A DNA stretch of 64,000 nucleotides from Streptomyces zhihengii (GCF_016919245.1 NZ_JAFEJA010000002.1:1614501-1678500), one strand, 5' to 3'. Shown: positions 16,982-26,405, counted from the stretch's first letter. Notes: a model not told the origin generated them from the letters alone. Numbers and translations are program-made.

Positions 16982-17038
16982 CACCCTCGCGGCCGGCGGG
17001 GCGGGACACGACGCCGAGGCGAGCGCCGCCCGGCCCCG

Positions 17039-17071
17039 CGGTGCGCTCCCCGCGACGCGGGGAGCGCACCG
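17039..17071. terminator. Bidirectional hairpin terminator
   Basis: A perfect 15-bp stem (17039-17053 with 17057-17071) with a GAC loop lies between the small basic protein gene and the convergent DUF1232 gene. Confidence 0.8.
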
Positions 17072-17105
17072 TTGTGCACGGCGGTGTCGCGAGGGCGCCC
17101 GCCGG

Positions 17106-17402
17106 TCAGGGCCGGGCGCCGTCGCGGGACCGGTCGGTGGCGGCGGAGTGCAGCGCCCGCAGGGCGAGCAGCAGGACGCCGATGTCGTCCAGGTAGACGG
17201 GGTCGGGGATCAGGTCGACGGGCGAGACGGTGTAGATCACCGCCGCCCAGAACAGGGCCTTGGACCGCAGCGGCACACCGGCGTCCATCAGCAGCTTGCG
17301 CGCCCGGAACACCTTGACGAGCAGCACGGCCGCGTAGACCGCGGCCGCCACGGCGAGTACCACGGCCGCCACCAGCAGCGGACCGCCGACCTCGAAGTCC
17401 AT
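17106..17402 (-). CDS. DUF1232 (YkvA-type) small membrane protein
   Basis: The 98-residue protein has a hydrophobic helix at about residues 8-32, a basic stretch (VFRARKLLMDAGV), and the DUF1232 signature with SPVDLIPDPVYLDDIG followed by LLLALRAL. ATG 17402 has GGAGGAGAG upstream. DUF1232 proteins are membrane-associated and of unknown function. It is read toward the terminator at 17039-17071. Confidence 0.87.
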   Translation of the reverse strand: MDFEVGGPLLVAAVVLAVAAAVYAAVLLVKVFRARKLLMDAGVPLRSKALFWAAVIYTVSPVDLIPDPVYLDDIGVLLLALRALHSAATDRSRDGARP

Positions 17403-17561
17403 GCCACTCTCCTCCACCGCCGGTGCGCCCGGCCTTCCCGGGGGCATGTCCTCCTTCTACCCCGCGGGAGCCCGGCCGTGCCGGGCGCGGCGCGGGCCGC
17501 CGCGCTCCCGCGGCGGACGCGGACGGAGGAGCAGGTGCTCCGCCGCCCGCTGGTACATCGG

Positions 17562-17735
17562 TCAGTGGGGGCCGGGGCCGGGCGTGACGCGGGTGTGGTG
17601 CGGGTGCATCTCGCTGCGCCCCTGGTCGATCAGACGGCGCCCCGCCGTGCGCAGCCGGGCGTCCATCAGCGCCTTGCCGTCGGCCTCCTGCTTGAGGCCG
17701 CGCAGCACCTTGATCCCGCCGCGGAACTTGCTCAT
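17562..17735 (-). CDS. Small hypothetical protein (57 aa)
   Basis: ATG 17735 is preceded by AGGAGAG at ideal spacing. The product begins MSKFRGGIKVLRGLKQEADG and contains an Arg/Lys-rich helix, then a His/Pro-rich tail. There is no signal peptide or membrane segment. I do not recognise the family. The gene sits alone, with DUF1232 downstream on the same strand. Confidence 0.6.
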   Translation of the reverse strand: MSKFRGGIKVLRGLKQEADGKALMDARLRTAGRRLIDQGRSEMHPHHTRVTPGPGPH

Positions 17736-18015
17736 GAACTCTCCTAGAAACAGGTGCCCTGCCCGGGCGCCGAACGCCGCGTGCGCGCGGTCCCTGTCCT
17801 TCGGTGCGCGACGCACTGGCGTTATTGCCGTCCCGTAGTCCGCAAAACGTGCACGGGGTGACGAATTGTTCCCGAGGGGACACGCCCTGGGCGGCCCCGT
17901 CCGGGCCGGCGCCGAGGCTGCCCCCCGACAGCCGCCCGAACTGCCGGTGGCGGCTCCGGGGGCGTCCTAGCGTGCCGGTACACCGATTTCCGCCATGCCG
18001 TTCCAGGAGGTTCGC

Positions 18016-18231
18016 ATGAAGTACACCGCCCGCTCCGCCGTCGGAGGCACCGCTGCCGCCGCCGCTGCCGCCGCGCTCGTGCTCGGTGCCGCGGGGGCCG
18101 CGTCCGCGCAGCCGTCGCCGAAGCCCGCGCAGATCACCGCGGCGCAGTTGCAGTCGCACCTCACCGAGGCCGTCGCGCAGGAGCGCATGGCCGCCGCCTG
18201 CACGCCCGCCTGCGCCGGCCAGATCGTCTAG
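18016..18231 (+). CDS. Small secreted peptide with CX3C motif
   Basis: The 71-residue product has a clear Sec signal peptide: a basic start (MKYTARSA), an Ala/Leu-rich core, and cleavage after ASA at about residue 31. The mature peptide would be about 40 residues, starting QPSPKPAQITAAQ and ending with CTPACAGQIV. ATG 18016 follows AGGAGG. A TAGCGT element at 17968-17973 could be the -10 box. The gene lies 54 nt before a gene for an eight-cysteine protein that also holds a CX3C, so the two may act together. The family is not recognised. Confidence 0.75.
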   Translation: MKYTARSAVGGTAAAAAAAALVLGAAGAASAQPSPKPAQITAAQLQSHLTEAVAQERMAAACTPACAGQIV

Positions 18232-18285
18232 CGGCCGGAACGTCCGGCAGGACCGCAGGACCGCAGGACCTACGAGGAGGTCGAG

Positions 18286-18783
18286 ATGAACACCGCGGAC
18301 CGTACCGGCACGACCCGTACATGGTGCCCGAGCGGCAAGGCCGACGCACCGGAGTCGGTCGTGCTGGGCGTGCGCTCCGGGCAGGACGGTGAGGTCGTGT
18401 ACCTCGCCGATCCCGTACCCGCCCGGGACGTCCTCCCGGTCGTTCCCGAGGACGTCGAGCCGACACGGGTGCTGCGCTTCGCGTCGCACTGTGTCAGCAA
18501 CTGCCTGCACCGCAGGGGCAACGACTGCACCCTGGTGGAGCGGGTCGCGGCGACGCCCGCGGACGGGAACCGGAACGTGCCGCGGTGTCATCTGCGCCCT
18601 CACTGCAAGTGGTGGGTGCAGACCGGGGTGGACGGCTGCCGCCGCTGCCCGGCCCTGGCGACCACCGTCGTCGAGGGCGACGACCTGGGCGCACTCGTGG
18701 CCGACCCCGCGACCACCCGGGAGCAGCTCGAAGCCTGGATGGCCGCCGAGGCGGACACACCCGCGCGGGAACCCATCGGGTGA
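18286..18783 (+). CDS. Cysteine-rich protein (8 Cys), possible metal or Fe-S binder
   Basis: The 165-residue protein has Cys at positions 14, 69, 73, 81, 101, 107, 118 and 121, including HCVSNC, RCHLRPHC and CRRC. Several His residues sit among them. This spacing suggests a zinc site or an iron-sulfur cluster rather than disulfides, because there is no signal peptide. ATG 18286 follows AGGAGG. The N-terminal third and the acidic C-terminus show no motif I know. It is paired with the secreted CX3C peptide gene just upstream. Function unknown. Confidence 0.78.
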   Translation: MNTADRTGTTRTWCPSGKADAPESVVLGVRSGQDGEVVYLADPVPARDVLPVVPEDVEPTRVLRFASHCVSNCLHRRGNDCTLVERVAATPADGNRNVPRCHLRPHCKWWVQTGVDGCRRCPALATTVVEGDDLGALVADPATTREQLEAWMAAEADTPAREPIG

Positions 18784-18982
18784 CAGCGGGTCCTGACGGC
18801 CCGCGGGATCCCGGGGGAGCGGCCCGCCTCCGGGCCGGCTCCGTCCACCGACACGGCCGTGCACACCGCGCCGACACGGGCCGCCGGACGCGGTGTCACC
18901 CGGGCGGGGGCGTGTCTCCCGCCGCCCGCCGCACGGACGTCCGCCCCCGCCGGGCCCCGTGAACGCAAGGGCACCCACCCCG

Positions 18983-19005
18983 TTGTCACTGGGGCCCCCT
19001 AGAGT
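18983..19005 (+). promoter_or_regulatory. RecA-NDp (PafBC-type, DNA-damage) promoter candidate
   Basis: TTGTCACTG at 18983-18991, exactly 8 nt, then TAGAGT at 19000-19005 matches the actinobacterial RecA-NDp consensus TTGTCRGTG-N8-TANNNT with one mismatch. Transcription would start near 19012, 86 nt before ATG 19098 of the DUF4132 gene. In mycobacteria this promoter type is activated by PafBC after DNA damage. Elsewhere the 18784-19097 gap shows nothing else I can name. Confidence 0.65.
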
Positions 19006-19097
19006 CTCTTCCACTCGTCACGGTGTGTTGCCGTCGACGGGTCTCATCAGCGTGCCGCCGGTCCGGCGGCCGTCCGGGACTACGGGGAGAACAGCGC

Positions 19098-19958
19098 ATG
19101 GGGTGGGTATCCGCGGGCGACTACGAAGTCGCCCTGGAGGCGGGCAAGGTGGTCTGCCGCAACGGGAAGGGCCGGCTGCTGAAGTCGGTCCCGGCCAAAC
19201 TGAAGGACGACCCCGCGGTCGTCGGGCTCCAGCAGCTCACCGAGTGGCTGGACCGGCACGAACGCCGGTGCCTGAGCGACGTCGAGCAGTGGATGGTGCG
19301 TTCGCTGCCCGTGCCCACGGCCGTCCTCGCCCGCGTGTGGCCCGACCCGGCCTGGCAGGCGGCCCTGCGGGACGTGGTGGTCACCGGCGCGGACGGCGGG
19401 GTCGCCGGATTCCTGCGCGATGTCGACCCCGACCGCGGCCTCGGCCTCGTCGACCTCGACGGCGACACGGTCCGCATCACCCCCGACGTCGTCAGCGTCC
19501 CCCACCCCGTCCTCCTCGACGACCTCGACGACCTGCGCGAGTTCGCCGTCGAACTCGGCGTGGACCAGCAGGTGGAGCAGCTGTTCCGCGAGGTGTGGCG
19601 CCGCCCGCCCGGCACCGCCCCCGACACCACCTCCGTGGACACCTACGCCGGCGGCGTCTTCAAGGAACTGCGCTTCTTGCACGGCCGCGTCACCCAGCTC
19701 GGGTACCGCTCGCGCGGAGGATATGCCGTCTGCCCCGTCGTCGAGGACGGCGTCACCGCCGAGGCGCGCATCTGGATCGGCGAGCACGACGGATACGACG
19801 CGTACGACACCGAGACGGGCCCCCTGGGCTGGACCGACCCCACGGGGCGCACGCTGACGGCCGCCGAGGTCGGCCCCGTCGCGTGGTCCGAGGGCATGCG
19901 CATGGCCGCGGCGCTCTACGCCGGCCGCGACGTGGCGGACGAGGAGCGGGCGGCATGA
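19098..19958 (+). CDS. DUF4132-like protein, first gene of the MoxR/VWA operon
   Basis: The 286-residue product has a C-terminal half resembling DUF4132 (GFLRDVDPDRGLGLVDLDGD, then HPVLLDD, then a helix reaching FREVWRRP, then FKELRFLHGRV). The first 40 residues include KGRLLKSVPAKLKDD, also typical of that group. It is cytoplasmic, with no membrane segment. ATG 19098 follows GGGGAGA; the in-frame extension upstream to 19023 is not used because it lacks coding bias and crosses the promoter region. Its stop overlaps the next gene's start as ATGA. The biochemical role of DUF4132 is unknown. Confidence 0.85.
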   Translation: MGWVSAGDYEVALEAGKVVCRNGKGRLLKSVPAKLKDDPAVVGLQQLTEWLDRHERRCLSDVEQWMVRSLPVPTAVLARVWPDPAWQAALRDVVVTGADGGVAGFLRDVDPDRGLGLVDLDGDTVRITPDVVSVPHPVLLDDLDDLREFAVELGVDQQVEQLFREVWRRPPGTAPDTTSVDTYAGGVFKELRFLHGRVTQLGYRSRGGYAVCPVVEDGVTAEARIWIGEHDGYDAYDTETGPLGWTDPTGRTLTAAEVGPVAWSEGMRMAAALYAGRDVADEERAA

Positions 19959-22900
19959 GCACCACGACGACGAACACCGGCGCGAACACGGATGCGGACA
20001 CCGACGTGAGCCAGACGACCACCGACACCGCGGCGTCCCTGCCCGCCCAGGCCCGGGGCGCGGGCAGTTCCGCCGCAGAGGCCCGCGCGGCCGCCCTGCT
20101 GGAAGCGGGCGCGGTCCTCCCGGCCGGCACCACCGACCGGGACGACGCCGACGCGCTGACCGCCCGCACCTACACCCACACCGCCCTCGGCGACCGCCCC
20201 GTGGTCCGGCTCGTGCCCGGCACCCTCGGCGAAGCCGAGGACCTGGCCCTGGAGTTCCTCGGGCTCACCCGCGGCACCGAGGCGCCCGTCGTCGGCCAGG
20301 TCCGCCGCGAGACGCTGGGCTTCCCCGCCTGGGCGCTGGTCAACGACCCGGCCAACGGGCACCACGCCCTCGCCCTGGTCAAGGACATCGAGCGGCTCGG
20401 CCGGCAGGCCAAGTCCCGCGCCGGAGCGGCCAAGGAGGGCTTCGACGCCCTCGGCACCCGGCTCGGCCGCGCCGTCCCCCACTTCCTCCCCACCTACTAC
20501 GAGCAGGTGGCACGTCTCTTCCTCCAGGCCGAGAACACCACCTACGCCGCCTCCTTCTTCGGCAAGGCCCGCGAGGCCGAGCGGGTGCACGGCCTGGTCG
20601 TCGACGAGGACCGGCAGCGGGCCGTCTTCCTGGAGTTCGCCTTCGCCGGCGCGCTGACGGTCAAGGCGCTGCGCCAGTACGTACGGGACCTCGTCGCCCG
20701 CCTCGCCCCGGCGGACGCCTGGGCGCAGTTCCGCCGGCTGCTGGTCGAGCGCTGCGCCGCCGGCATGCCGCCCTACGCCGCCCTCCCGCAGGACGTCCGC
20801 GCGCTGGTCAAGGCCGCCGGCCTGGACCGCGACGCCGCCGAACGCGATCTGGTGGCCGATCTGATCGGCTCCCCGGGAGTCGTCCGCGCCCCCGCCTCGT
20901 TCTGGACGGCCTACCGCCCCGCGCTCGTCGCCCTCGCCCAGCGGGACACGGCCGTGCGCGCCCGGCTCCTCGGCTTCTTCCCGGAGACCTTCAGCGAGAG
21001 CGGCCGTGACGTCGACGGCGAACGCGACTGGCTCGCCCTGCTCGCCGAGTCCGGCGCCGAGGACCTGCTGACCGCCCTCCCGGACGCCGCCGCCCCCGCC
21101 CCCTCCGACGCGGCGCCGACCGTGTCCCCGGCGGACTGGCTCGCCCGCTGGGAGGCACACCGCCGGCGCAACCGCGCCACCTCGGGCCGCGGCCGGGGCA
21201 CCCACGAACTGGCGGCCCGCATGACCGGCCGGCTGCGCGCCGACGACCGCCCCGTCGAACTGTTCCAGGGCCGCTGGCAGCGCACCGCCGACCTGGACCT
21301 CCTCGACCTCTGCCTGGCCTCCGGCGTCCCCGTCGCCGAACCGGACGACCAGGACACCACCCAGCCCGTCGGCCTCCCGCTCGAGGCCTGGCTCACCGAC
21401 ACCGCGCCCGGAGCACGCGATCTCACCGCCGTCGCCGCACAGCCGGCCTTCCGCACCCTGCTCAGCCGTACCGTCGGCGACCTCGGCGGCGGACGCGGCC
21501 AGCGCCTGGGCGACGCCGCCATGGCGACCCTGGCGGCACACCCCGTGCTCTCCGGGATCCTGCGCGAGTGGCTGACCGCCCGCGCCGAGGAGTACACGGC
21601 AGCACGAGGACTCCCCGCTCTGCACACCACCCTCAACCGGCTCTCGGCGTTCCGCACCGTCGCCGCGGACGTCGCCCCGGACGCCGTACAACGCCTCAGG
21701 ACCCACGACGTGGTGCCGCTGCTGGCCGCCACCCTGCGCACCGGCGTCCTCGACGAACTGGGCTGGGCCGCCCTCGACGAGACCTACGCGGAGCTGGCCG
21801 CCGAGGCGGCCGCCGCCGCGCAGCAGCAGCGCGGCCGCTCGGAGGGCGTCGGCGTCACCGGCGCCTGGCCCGCGCTGATCCTCAACACCCGCGAACGTGC
21901 CGTCGTCGTCGGCCCGGAAGGCGTCCTGCTGCGCCACACCCTGCGGATGCCCGCCAGCTCCGACCGCTGGCGGACGCCTGCCTTCCGTTACGTCGACGGC
22001 GAGTTGCTGGTCCTGTGGTGGGAGGACGGCAAGCAGCAGGGCTACTGGTCGAACCGTCCCGCCGAGGTCTTCGCCGTCGGCGGCGACCAGATCCCCCGCT
22101 GGGGCGGCTCCAGCCCCTCGGACGCGGTCTGCCTCCCGCTGCCCGGCGGCGGCCGCGCCACCGGCGGCAAGGCCCTGCACGCGGGCGACACCTCCCTCCC
22201 GCCCCAGCGCGCCGTCATCTCCGACGGCACCGGCTACTGGCGGGACGGTCATCAGGGCACGCAGCGGGTGTGGCTGGAGTACGACCCGGCCGGCGGCACC
22301 CACGGCCGCGCCTCCCTCCCCGACTTCCTCCGCTCCGGCGTCCAGGACGGCACCCGGCTGCTCACCGGGGACTGCCAGGTGCTGCCCCTCCAGCCCGGCC
22401 TGGAGCACACCCCGTTCGGCACCGACGGCACCGTCCTCGGCCGCTGGGTCCGCCGCACCGTCGCCGAGCCCGGCACGGCAGCCCCCGCCGACGGCCACCG
22501 GATCGTCGCCGGCACGCCCGACGGCCACACCGTGAGCCTGCCGCACCCGCTGCCCGGCGGCGGCACCCCGGTGCCGATCGGCGCCCTCACCCTGCCCGGC
22601 GGCTCACGGCCCGTCACGACCCTGCTGCACCGCTCCGTCCACGCGTACCCGGCCGACACCGACGGCACCGGCGGCAGCCTGTGGTCCGTCGGCACCGACT
22701 CCACCGGCGGCAACGACGCGGCCGGCACCCCCTATGTGGCGCCCGTCGCCTACTGGCACGCCCTGCGCCCGAGGGACGAGCGGGGCTCCGCCGCCCTGCG
22801 GCAGCTGACCGACTCCCGGGCGGGTGAGCTGTTCAAGGAGGTCGAGGCCGCGGTCGCCCGCCACCTGGAGGCCTTCCGGGCGGTCAAGGAGTACACCGGG

Positions 22901-25156
22901 CCCTCCTCCCGCGAGCTCAGTCGCGAGGCCGTCGCCGCGGTCCTGCCCGAGGTGTCCGACCCACGGCTCCTCGACGGCGTCACCGCCCTCGTCCGCAACG
23001 CCGTCGACCGGGCCGCCGCGGCGGCCCGCTACCTGGAACCGCCCAAGCCCGCGCAGCCGGCCACGCCCCGCAACACCGCGCGCACCCAGGGCATGTTCTT
23101 CGACCACGCCCCCGAGCACGCCGACGACACGACCCTGCGGAACGCCACCGTCTGGGGCTCCGAGCGGATGCACGGCGGCTGGTGGGGAGCCGCGAGCCGC
23201 TGGACCACGATCCGGCAGATCCTCGCCGTCAACCACGTCCTCGGCGGCGAGCCGGCCTTCGGCCCGGCCGTGCCGTCCAAGGTCCCCTTCACCGCCGCGG
23301 ACGGCTGGCAGCGCGACGAGTACACCGTGCCCGGCGACTCCCTGGGCTGGCTGCCGCTCCTCGACAAGCTGCCCCAACTCGCCTACCGGGCGGCCTCGGC
23401 GACCACCTCGCCCGAGCACCGCGCCGGGCTTCTGGTCCTGCTCGACACCCTTGCCGCGGGCCCGCTGGCCGACCCGGCGGGCACCGTGCGGCACGTGGAG
23501 CTCACCGAGCCGTACAGCGGCGGGACCTCCGGGCAGAGCAGCCCCGAGGCCGTGCACCGCCTCGGACAGGTGCTGCGCAAGGGCGCCCGCACCGTCGTTA
23601 TCCTCACCCACCAGGGCCGGAACTCCCGGAACGACGCGGCCCGCTGGCTCGCCCTGGACCACGACCCCACCGGCGCCTTCGGCCCCGTGCCCGGCTTCAC
23701 GCTGGACAACGAGCACGTCCACCGGCAGGGCATCGACCGCGACCGGCTCACCCGGCTCACCGCCCTGGTGCGGGAGCAGGGCCCGGCGCCCTGGCGTCCC
23801 GAGTCCGCCGAGGCGTTCCACGCCGCCACCGGGATCGGCCCCCTCCAGTCCGCCGCCCTGCTGTCGGCCGCCGTCGAGGAGCCCGGCGCCGAAGCGCTCA
23901 CCCTGCTCGGCACGAAGACCCGGGCCTTCGAGGCGGCCCAGGCACAACTGGACGCCCTGCCCCGCGCCGACCGGCACGCCCTGCTCCGGGCCCTGCTGCC
24001 CGCCGACCCGGCCGCGCTGTGGTCCACCGGACCGGACACCGGGGCGGCCGCCGAGGTCTGGCAGGAGCGCCTGTCCTCCCTCGTCCGCGTCCCCGAGGAA
24101 CTGGACCTCGACCTGACGGGCACCACATCCGGCGCCGTCGACCTGATCCTCAACGCCGGCTCCCGGAACTGGCTCACCCACGGCGCCGACATCCCGGACG
24201 GCACCGGCCGCCCGGGCCTGCGCCGGGTCGGTGCACGCGGGGCGATCTCCACGGCCCTCACCGCCCTGCGCACCCTCGCCTACACGCTCCCGTACGGACA
24301 CCCCCTGCGGGCACACCTGCCCACCGGGCTCGCCGCACTGCGCGACCGCCTCGCCGACCCGCACCTGGTGCTGGACCTCGGCCTGGACTGGACGGAGTCG
24401 GGGACCTCGATCGGCGCCGCCATCCGCCTAGCCCACGGGCTCCCCGAGTCCGGCGGCGCCGGCCCCGACGGCCTGGTCCGGGCCGGCACGGCACTCCTCC
24501 TCGCCCCCGGCCACGGCAGCAGTGAGAAGCTGCTGATCCGCCCGGCCGGACTGTCCGGCCCCGAGGACCCGGCCTTCGGCCTCATCGAGGGCACCGTCGC
24601 CCGCTACGGCACCGGTGATCTGCTCGCCCTGCGCGCACTGCTGGACGAGGAGACCGGCGCGCTGGCCGCGGCGGGCGCCCCCGACGGCTCCCCGCACCAC
24701 CCCGCCCAGGACCCGTCGCGCGCGGTGCCGGACCTGGTGGCCGAGGTTGCCGGCACCCTGGGCCTGTCCGCCGACGCAGCCGCCCTGTACCTGATGCTGC
24801 TCGCCCTCCCCGATCCGACCGACCGCAACTGCGTCCGCTGGACGCAGTGGAAGCCGGCCCAGGTCAAGAAGGCCCGGGCGGAACTCGCCGCCACCGGCCT
24901 CGTGGTGGAGGCCAAGCGCTCCCGCGCCGGCCGCGCCCTCTTCCTCCCCTGCGGCTGGCTCGAACGCAGCGCCCCCGCACTGCCGCTGGAGACCTGGAAA
25001 GAACACCTCTACCCGGTGTCCGGATCCGCCCGGACCGTGCCACACCTCCCCGTGCCCGCGCTGTTCGCAGCCGCCTGGGCCCGGGTCCGCGGCGGCGACG
25101 CCCCCGCCTTCGAAGAACTGGACACCCGCGCACCCCGGAAGGGCCGCCGCCGATGA
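19955..25156 (+). CDS. Giant 1733-residue protein of the MoxR/VWA operon
   Basis: After a Thr/Asp-rich, probably disordered start, the protein is mixed alpha/beta with no signal peptide, membrane helix or NTPase motif that I can see. A helical stretch around residues 175-250 resembles a repeat scaffold (HFLPTYYEQVARLFL, then FFGKAREAERVHG). Near the C-terminus, at about 1600-1690, a segment like a winged helix appears (KKARAELAATGLVVEAKRSR), which might bind nucleic acid. Both ends overlap neighbours as ATGA, at the DUF4132 gene before it and the MoxR gene after it, so it is a fixed partner in the set. The function is unknown. Confidence 0.85.
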   Translation: MSTTTTNTGANTDADTDVSQTTTDTAASLPAQARGAGSSAAEARAAALLEAGAVLPAGTTDRDDADALTARTYTHTALGDRPVVRLVPGTLGEAEDLALEFLGLTRGTEAPVVGQVRRETLGFPAWALVNDPANGHHALALVKDIERLGRQAKSRAGAAKEGFDALGTRLGRAVPHFLPTYYEQVARLFLQAENTTYAASFFGKAREAERVHGLVVDEDRQRAVFLEFAFAGALTVKALRQYVRDLVARLAPADAWAQFRRLLVERCAAGMPPYAALPQDVRALVKAAGLDRDAAERDLVADLIGSPGVVRAPASFWTAYRPALVALAQRDTAVRARLLGFFPETFSESGRDVDGERDWLALLAESGAEDLLTALPDAAAPAPSDAAPTVSPADWLARWEAHRRRNRATSGRGRGTHELAARMTGRLRADDRPVELFQGRWQRTADLDLLDLCLASGVPVAEPDDQDTTQPVGLPLEAWLTDTAPGARDLTAVAAQPAFRTLLSRTVGDLGGGRGQRLGDAAMATLAAHPVLSGILREWLTARAEEYTAARGLPALHTTLNRLSAFRTVAADVAPDAVQRLRTHDVVPLLAATLRTGVLDELGWAALDETYAELAAEAAAAAQQQRGRSEGVGVTGAWPALILNTRERAVVVGPEGVLLRHTLRMPASSDRWRTPAFRYVDGELLVLWWEDGKQQGYWSNRPAEVFAVGGDQIPRWGGSSPSDAVCLPLPGGGRATGGKALHAGDTSLPPQRAVISDGTGYWRDGHQGTQRVWLEYDPAGGTHGRASLPDFLRSGVQDGTRLLTGDCQVLPLQPGLEHTPFGTDGTVLGRWVRRTVAEPGTAAPADGHRIVAGTPDGHTVSLPHPLPGGGTPVPIGALTLPGGSRPVTTLLHRSVHAYPADTDGTGGSLWSVGTDSTGGNDAAGTPYVAPVAYWHALRPRDERGSAALRQLTDSRAGELFKEVEAAVARHLEAFRAVKEYTGPSSRELSREAVAAVLPEVSDPRLLDGVTALVRNAVDRAAAAARYLEPPKPAQPATPRNTARTQGMFFDHAPEHADDTTLRNATVWGSERMHGGWWGAASRWTTIRQILAVNHVLGGEPAFGPAVPSKVPFTAADGWQRDEYTVPGDSLGWLPLLDKLPQLAYRAASATTSPEHRAGLLVLLDTLAAGPLADPAGTVRHVELTEPYSGGTSGQSSPEAVHRLGQVLRKGARTVVILTHQGRNSRNDAARWLALDHDPTGAFGPVPGFTLDNEHVHRQGIDRDRLTRLTALVREQGPAPWRPESAEAFHAATGIGPLQSAALLSAAVEEPGAEALTLLGTKTRAFEAAQAQLDALPRADRHALLRALLPADPAALWSTGPDTGAAAEVWQERLSSLVRVPEELDLDLTGTTSGAVDLILNAGSRNWLTHGADIPDGTGRPGLRRVGARGAISTALTALRTLAYTLPYGHPLRAHLPTGLAALRDRLADPHLVLDLGLDWTESGTSIGAAIRLAHGLPESGGAGPDGLVRAGTALLLAPGHGSSEKLLIRPAGLSGPEDPAFGLIEGTVARYGTGDLLALRALLDEETGALAAAGAPDGSPHHPAQDPSRAVPDLVAEVAGTLGLSADAAALYLMLLALPDPTDRNCVRWTQWKPAQVKKARAELAATGLVVEAKRSRAGRALFLPCGWLERSAPALPLETWKEHLYPVSGSARTVPHLPVPALFAAAWARVRGGDAPAFEELDTRAPRKGRRR

Positions 25157-26403
25157 CGAGCGACACCACCACCACGACGGACGCCACCGCCCCCGGCGCC
25201 ACCACCACCGACGCCACCACCGGCGGCGTCCCGGACCAGGCGGCCGCAACCGGCCGGGAGCACCGCCAGGTCACCCCGCCCGAGGACCGGTACGCCACCG
25301 AGCTGGCCTTCCTCGCCGCCCACGACACCGGGCCGCGCCCGCCCGGCTGGCTGCTCACCCCGCGCGCCGTCGTCACCTTCGTGATGGGCAGCGCGGGCGA
25401 GGCACTGGCGCTGCCGAAGGGCGCCCGGCCCGGGGCCGGCGTGCCGCGCCGGCTGGTGATCGAGCAGAAGTTCGTCGGCGAACGCGCCCTGGTCGAACGG
25501 TGCGTGGTCACCCTCGCCGGAGAGCGCGGACTCCTCCTCGTCGGCGAACCGGGCACCGCCAAGTCCATGCTCTCCGAGCTGCTGTCGGCGGCCGTCTGCG
25601 GGACGAGCGCGCTCACCGTGCAGGGCACCGCCGGCACCACCGAGGACCAGCTCAAGTACGGCTGGAACTACGCGCTGCTGCTCGCCCAGGGCCCCACCGA
25701 GCAGGCCCTGGTCCCCTCACCGGTGCTCACCGCGATGACCCGGGGCGCCGTCGCCCGTGTCGAGGAGGTCACCCGCTGCCTGCCCGAGGTCCAGGACGCC
25801 CTCGTGTCCCTGCTCTCCGAGCGGCGGATCGCGGTCCCCGAACTCGCGGGCGGCGACAGCGCCCAGGTGCACGCGGCCCCCGGGTTCACCCTGATCGCCA
25901 CCGCCAACCTGCGGGACAAGGGCGTCTCGGAGATGTCCGCCGCGCTGAAGCGGCGCTTCAACTTCGAGACCGTGGGCCCCATCGGCGACGTCGACGCCGA
26001 GACCGCGCTCGTCCGGCGCCAGTCCCGCGCAGCCGTCGAACGCGCGGGCGCCGCCTACCAGGTGGACGACGCGGTCCTCGAAGCCCTCGTCACCGCCTTC
26101 CGGGACCTGCGCGAGGGCCGCTCCGTGGAGGGCTGGGAGGTCGAGCGCCCCTCCACGGTGATGAGCACGGCCGAGGCGGTCTCCGTCGCGGGGTCCCTGG
26201 GCCTGGCCGCCGCCTACTTCCCCGGCGACCGTGACGTGCTCTCCCTCCTGCCCGGCCATCTCCTCGGTGTCGTCCGCAAGGACGACCCCGCCGACGCGGC
26301 CCGGCTGCTCGGCTACTGGGACGGCCCGGTGCGCCGCCGCGCCGAGCAGGGCTCGGCCACCTGGCGTGCCCTGTGGGACCTGCGCGGGGTACTGGAGAAC
26401 TGA
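25153..26403 (+). CDS. MoxR-family AAA+ ATPase
   Basis: This 416-residue AAA+ protein has Walker A GEPGTAKS (131-138), a Walker B-like VARVEEV (about 200-206) that keeps the catalytic Glu, sensor 1 in LIATANLRDKG, and an Arg finger region ALKRRFNFE. MoxR ATPases work with VWA-domain partners as chaperones that remodel or insert metals into target complexes. The next gene supplies such a VWA domain. The N-terminal 50 residues are Thr/Ala-rich and low in complexity, like the starts of the flanking proteins. It starts inside the giant gene's stop (ATGA) and ends 2 nt before the DUF5682-VWA start. Confidence 0.93.
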   Translation: MTSDTTTTTDATAPGATTTDATTGGVPDQAAATGREHRQVTPPEDRYATELAFLAAHDTGPRPPGWLLTPRAVVTFVMGSAGEALALPKGARPGAGVPRRLVIEQKFVGERALVERCVVTLAGERGLLLVGEPGTAKSMLSELLSAAVCGTSALTVQGTAGTTEDQLKYGWNYALLLAQGPTEQALVPSPVLTAMTRGAVARVEEVTRCLPEVQDALVSLLSERRIAVPELAGGDSAQVHAAPGFTLIATANLRDKGVSEMSAALKRRFNFETVGPIGDVDAETALVRRQSRAAVERAGAAYQVDDAVLEALVTAFRDLREGRSVEGWEVERPSTVMSTAEAVSVAGSLGLAAAYFPGDRDVLSLLPGHLLGVVRKDDPADAARLLGYWDGPVRRRAEQGSATWRALWDLRGVLEN

Positions 26404-26405
26404 CG

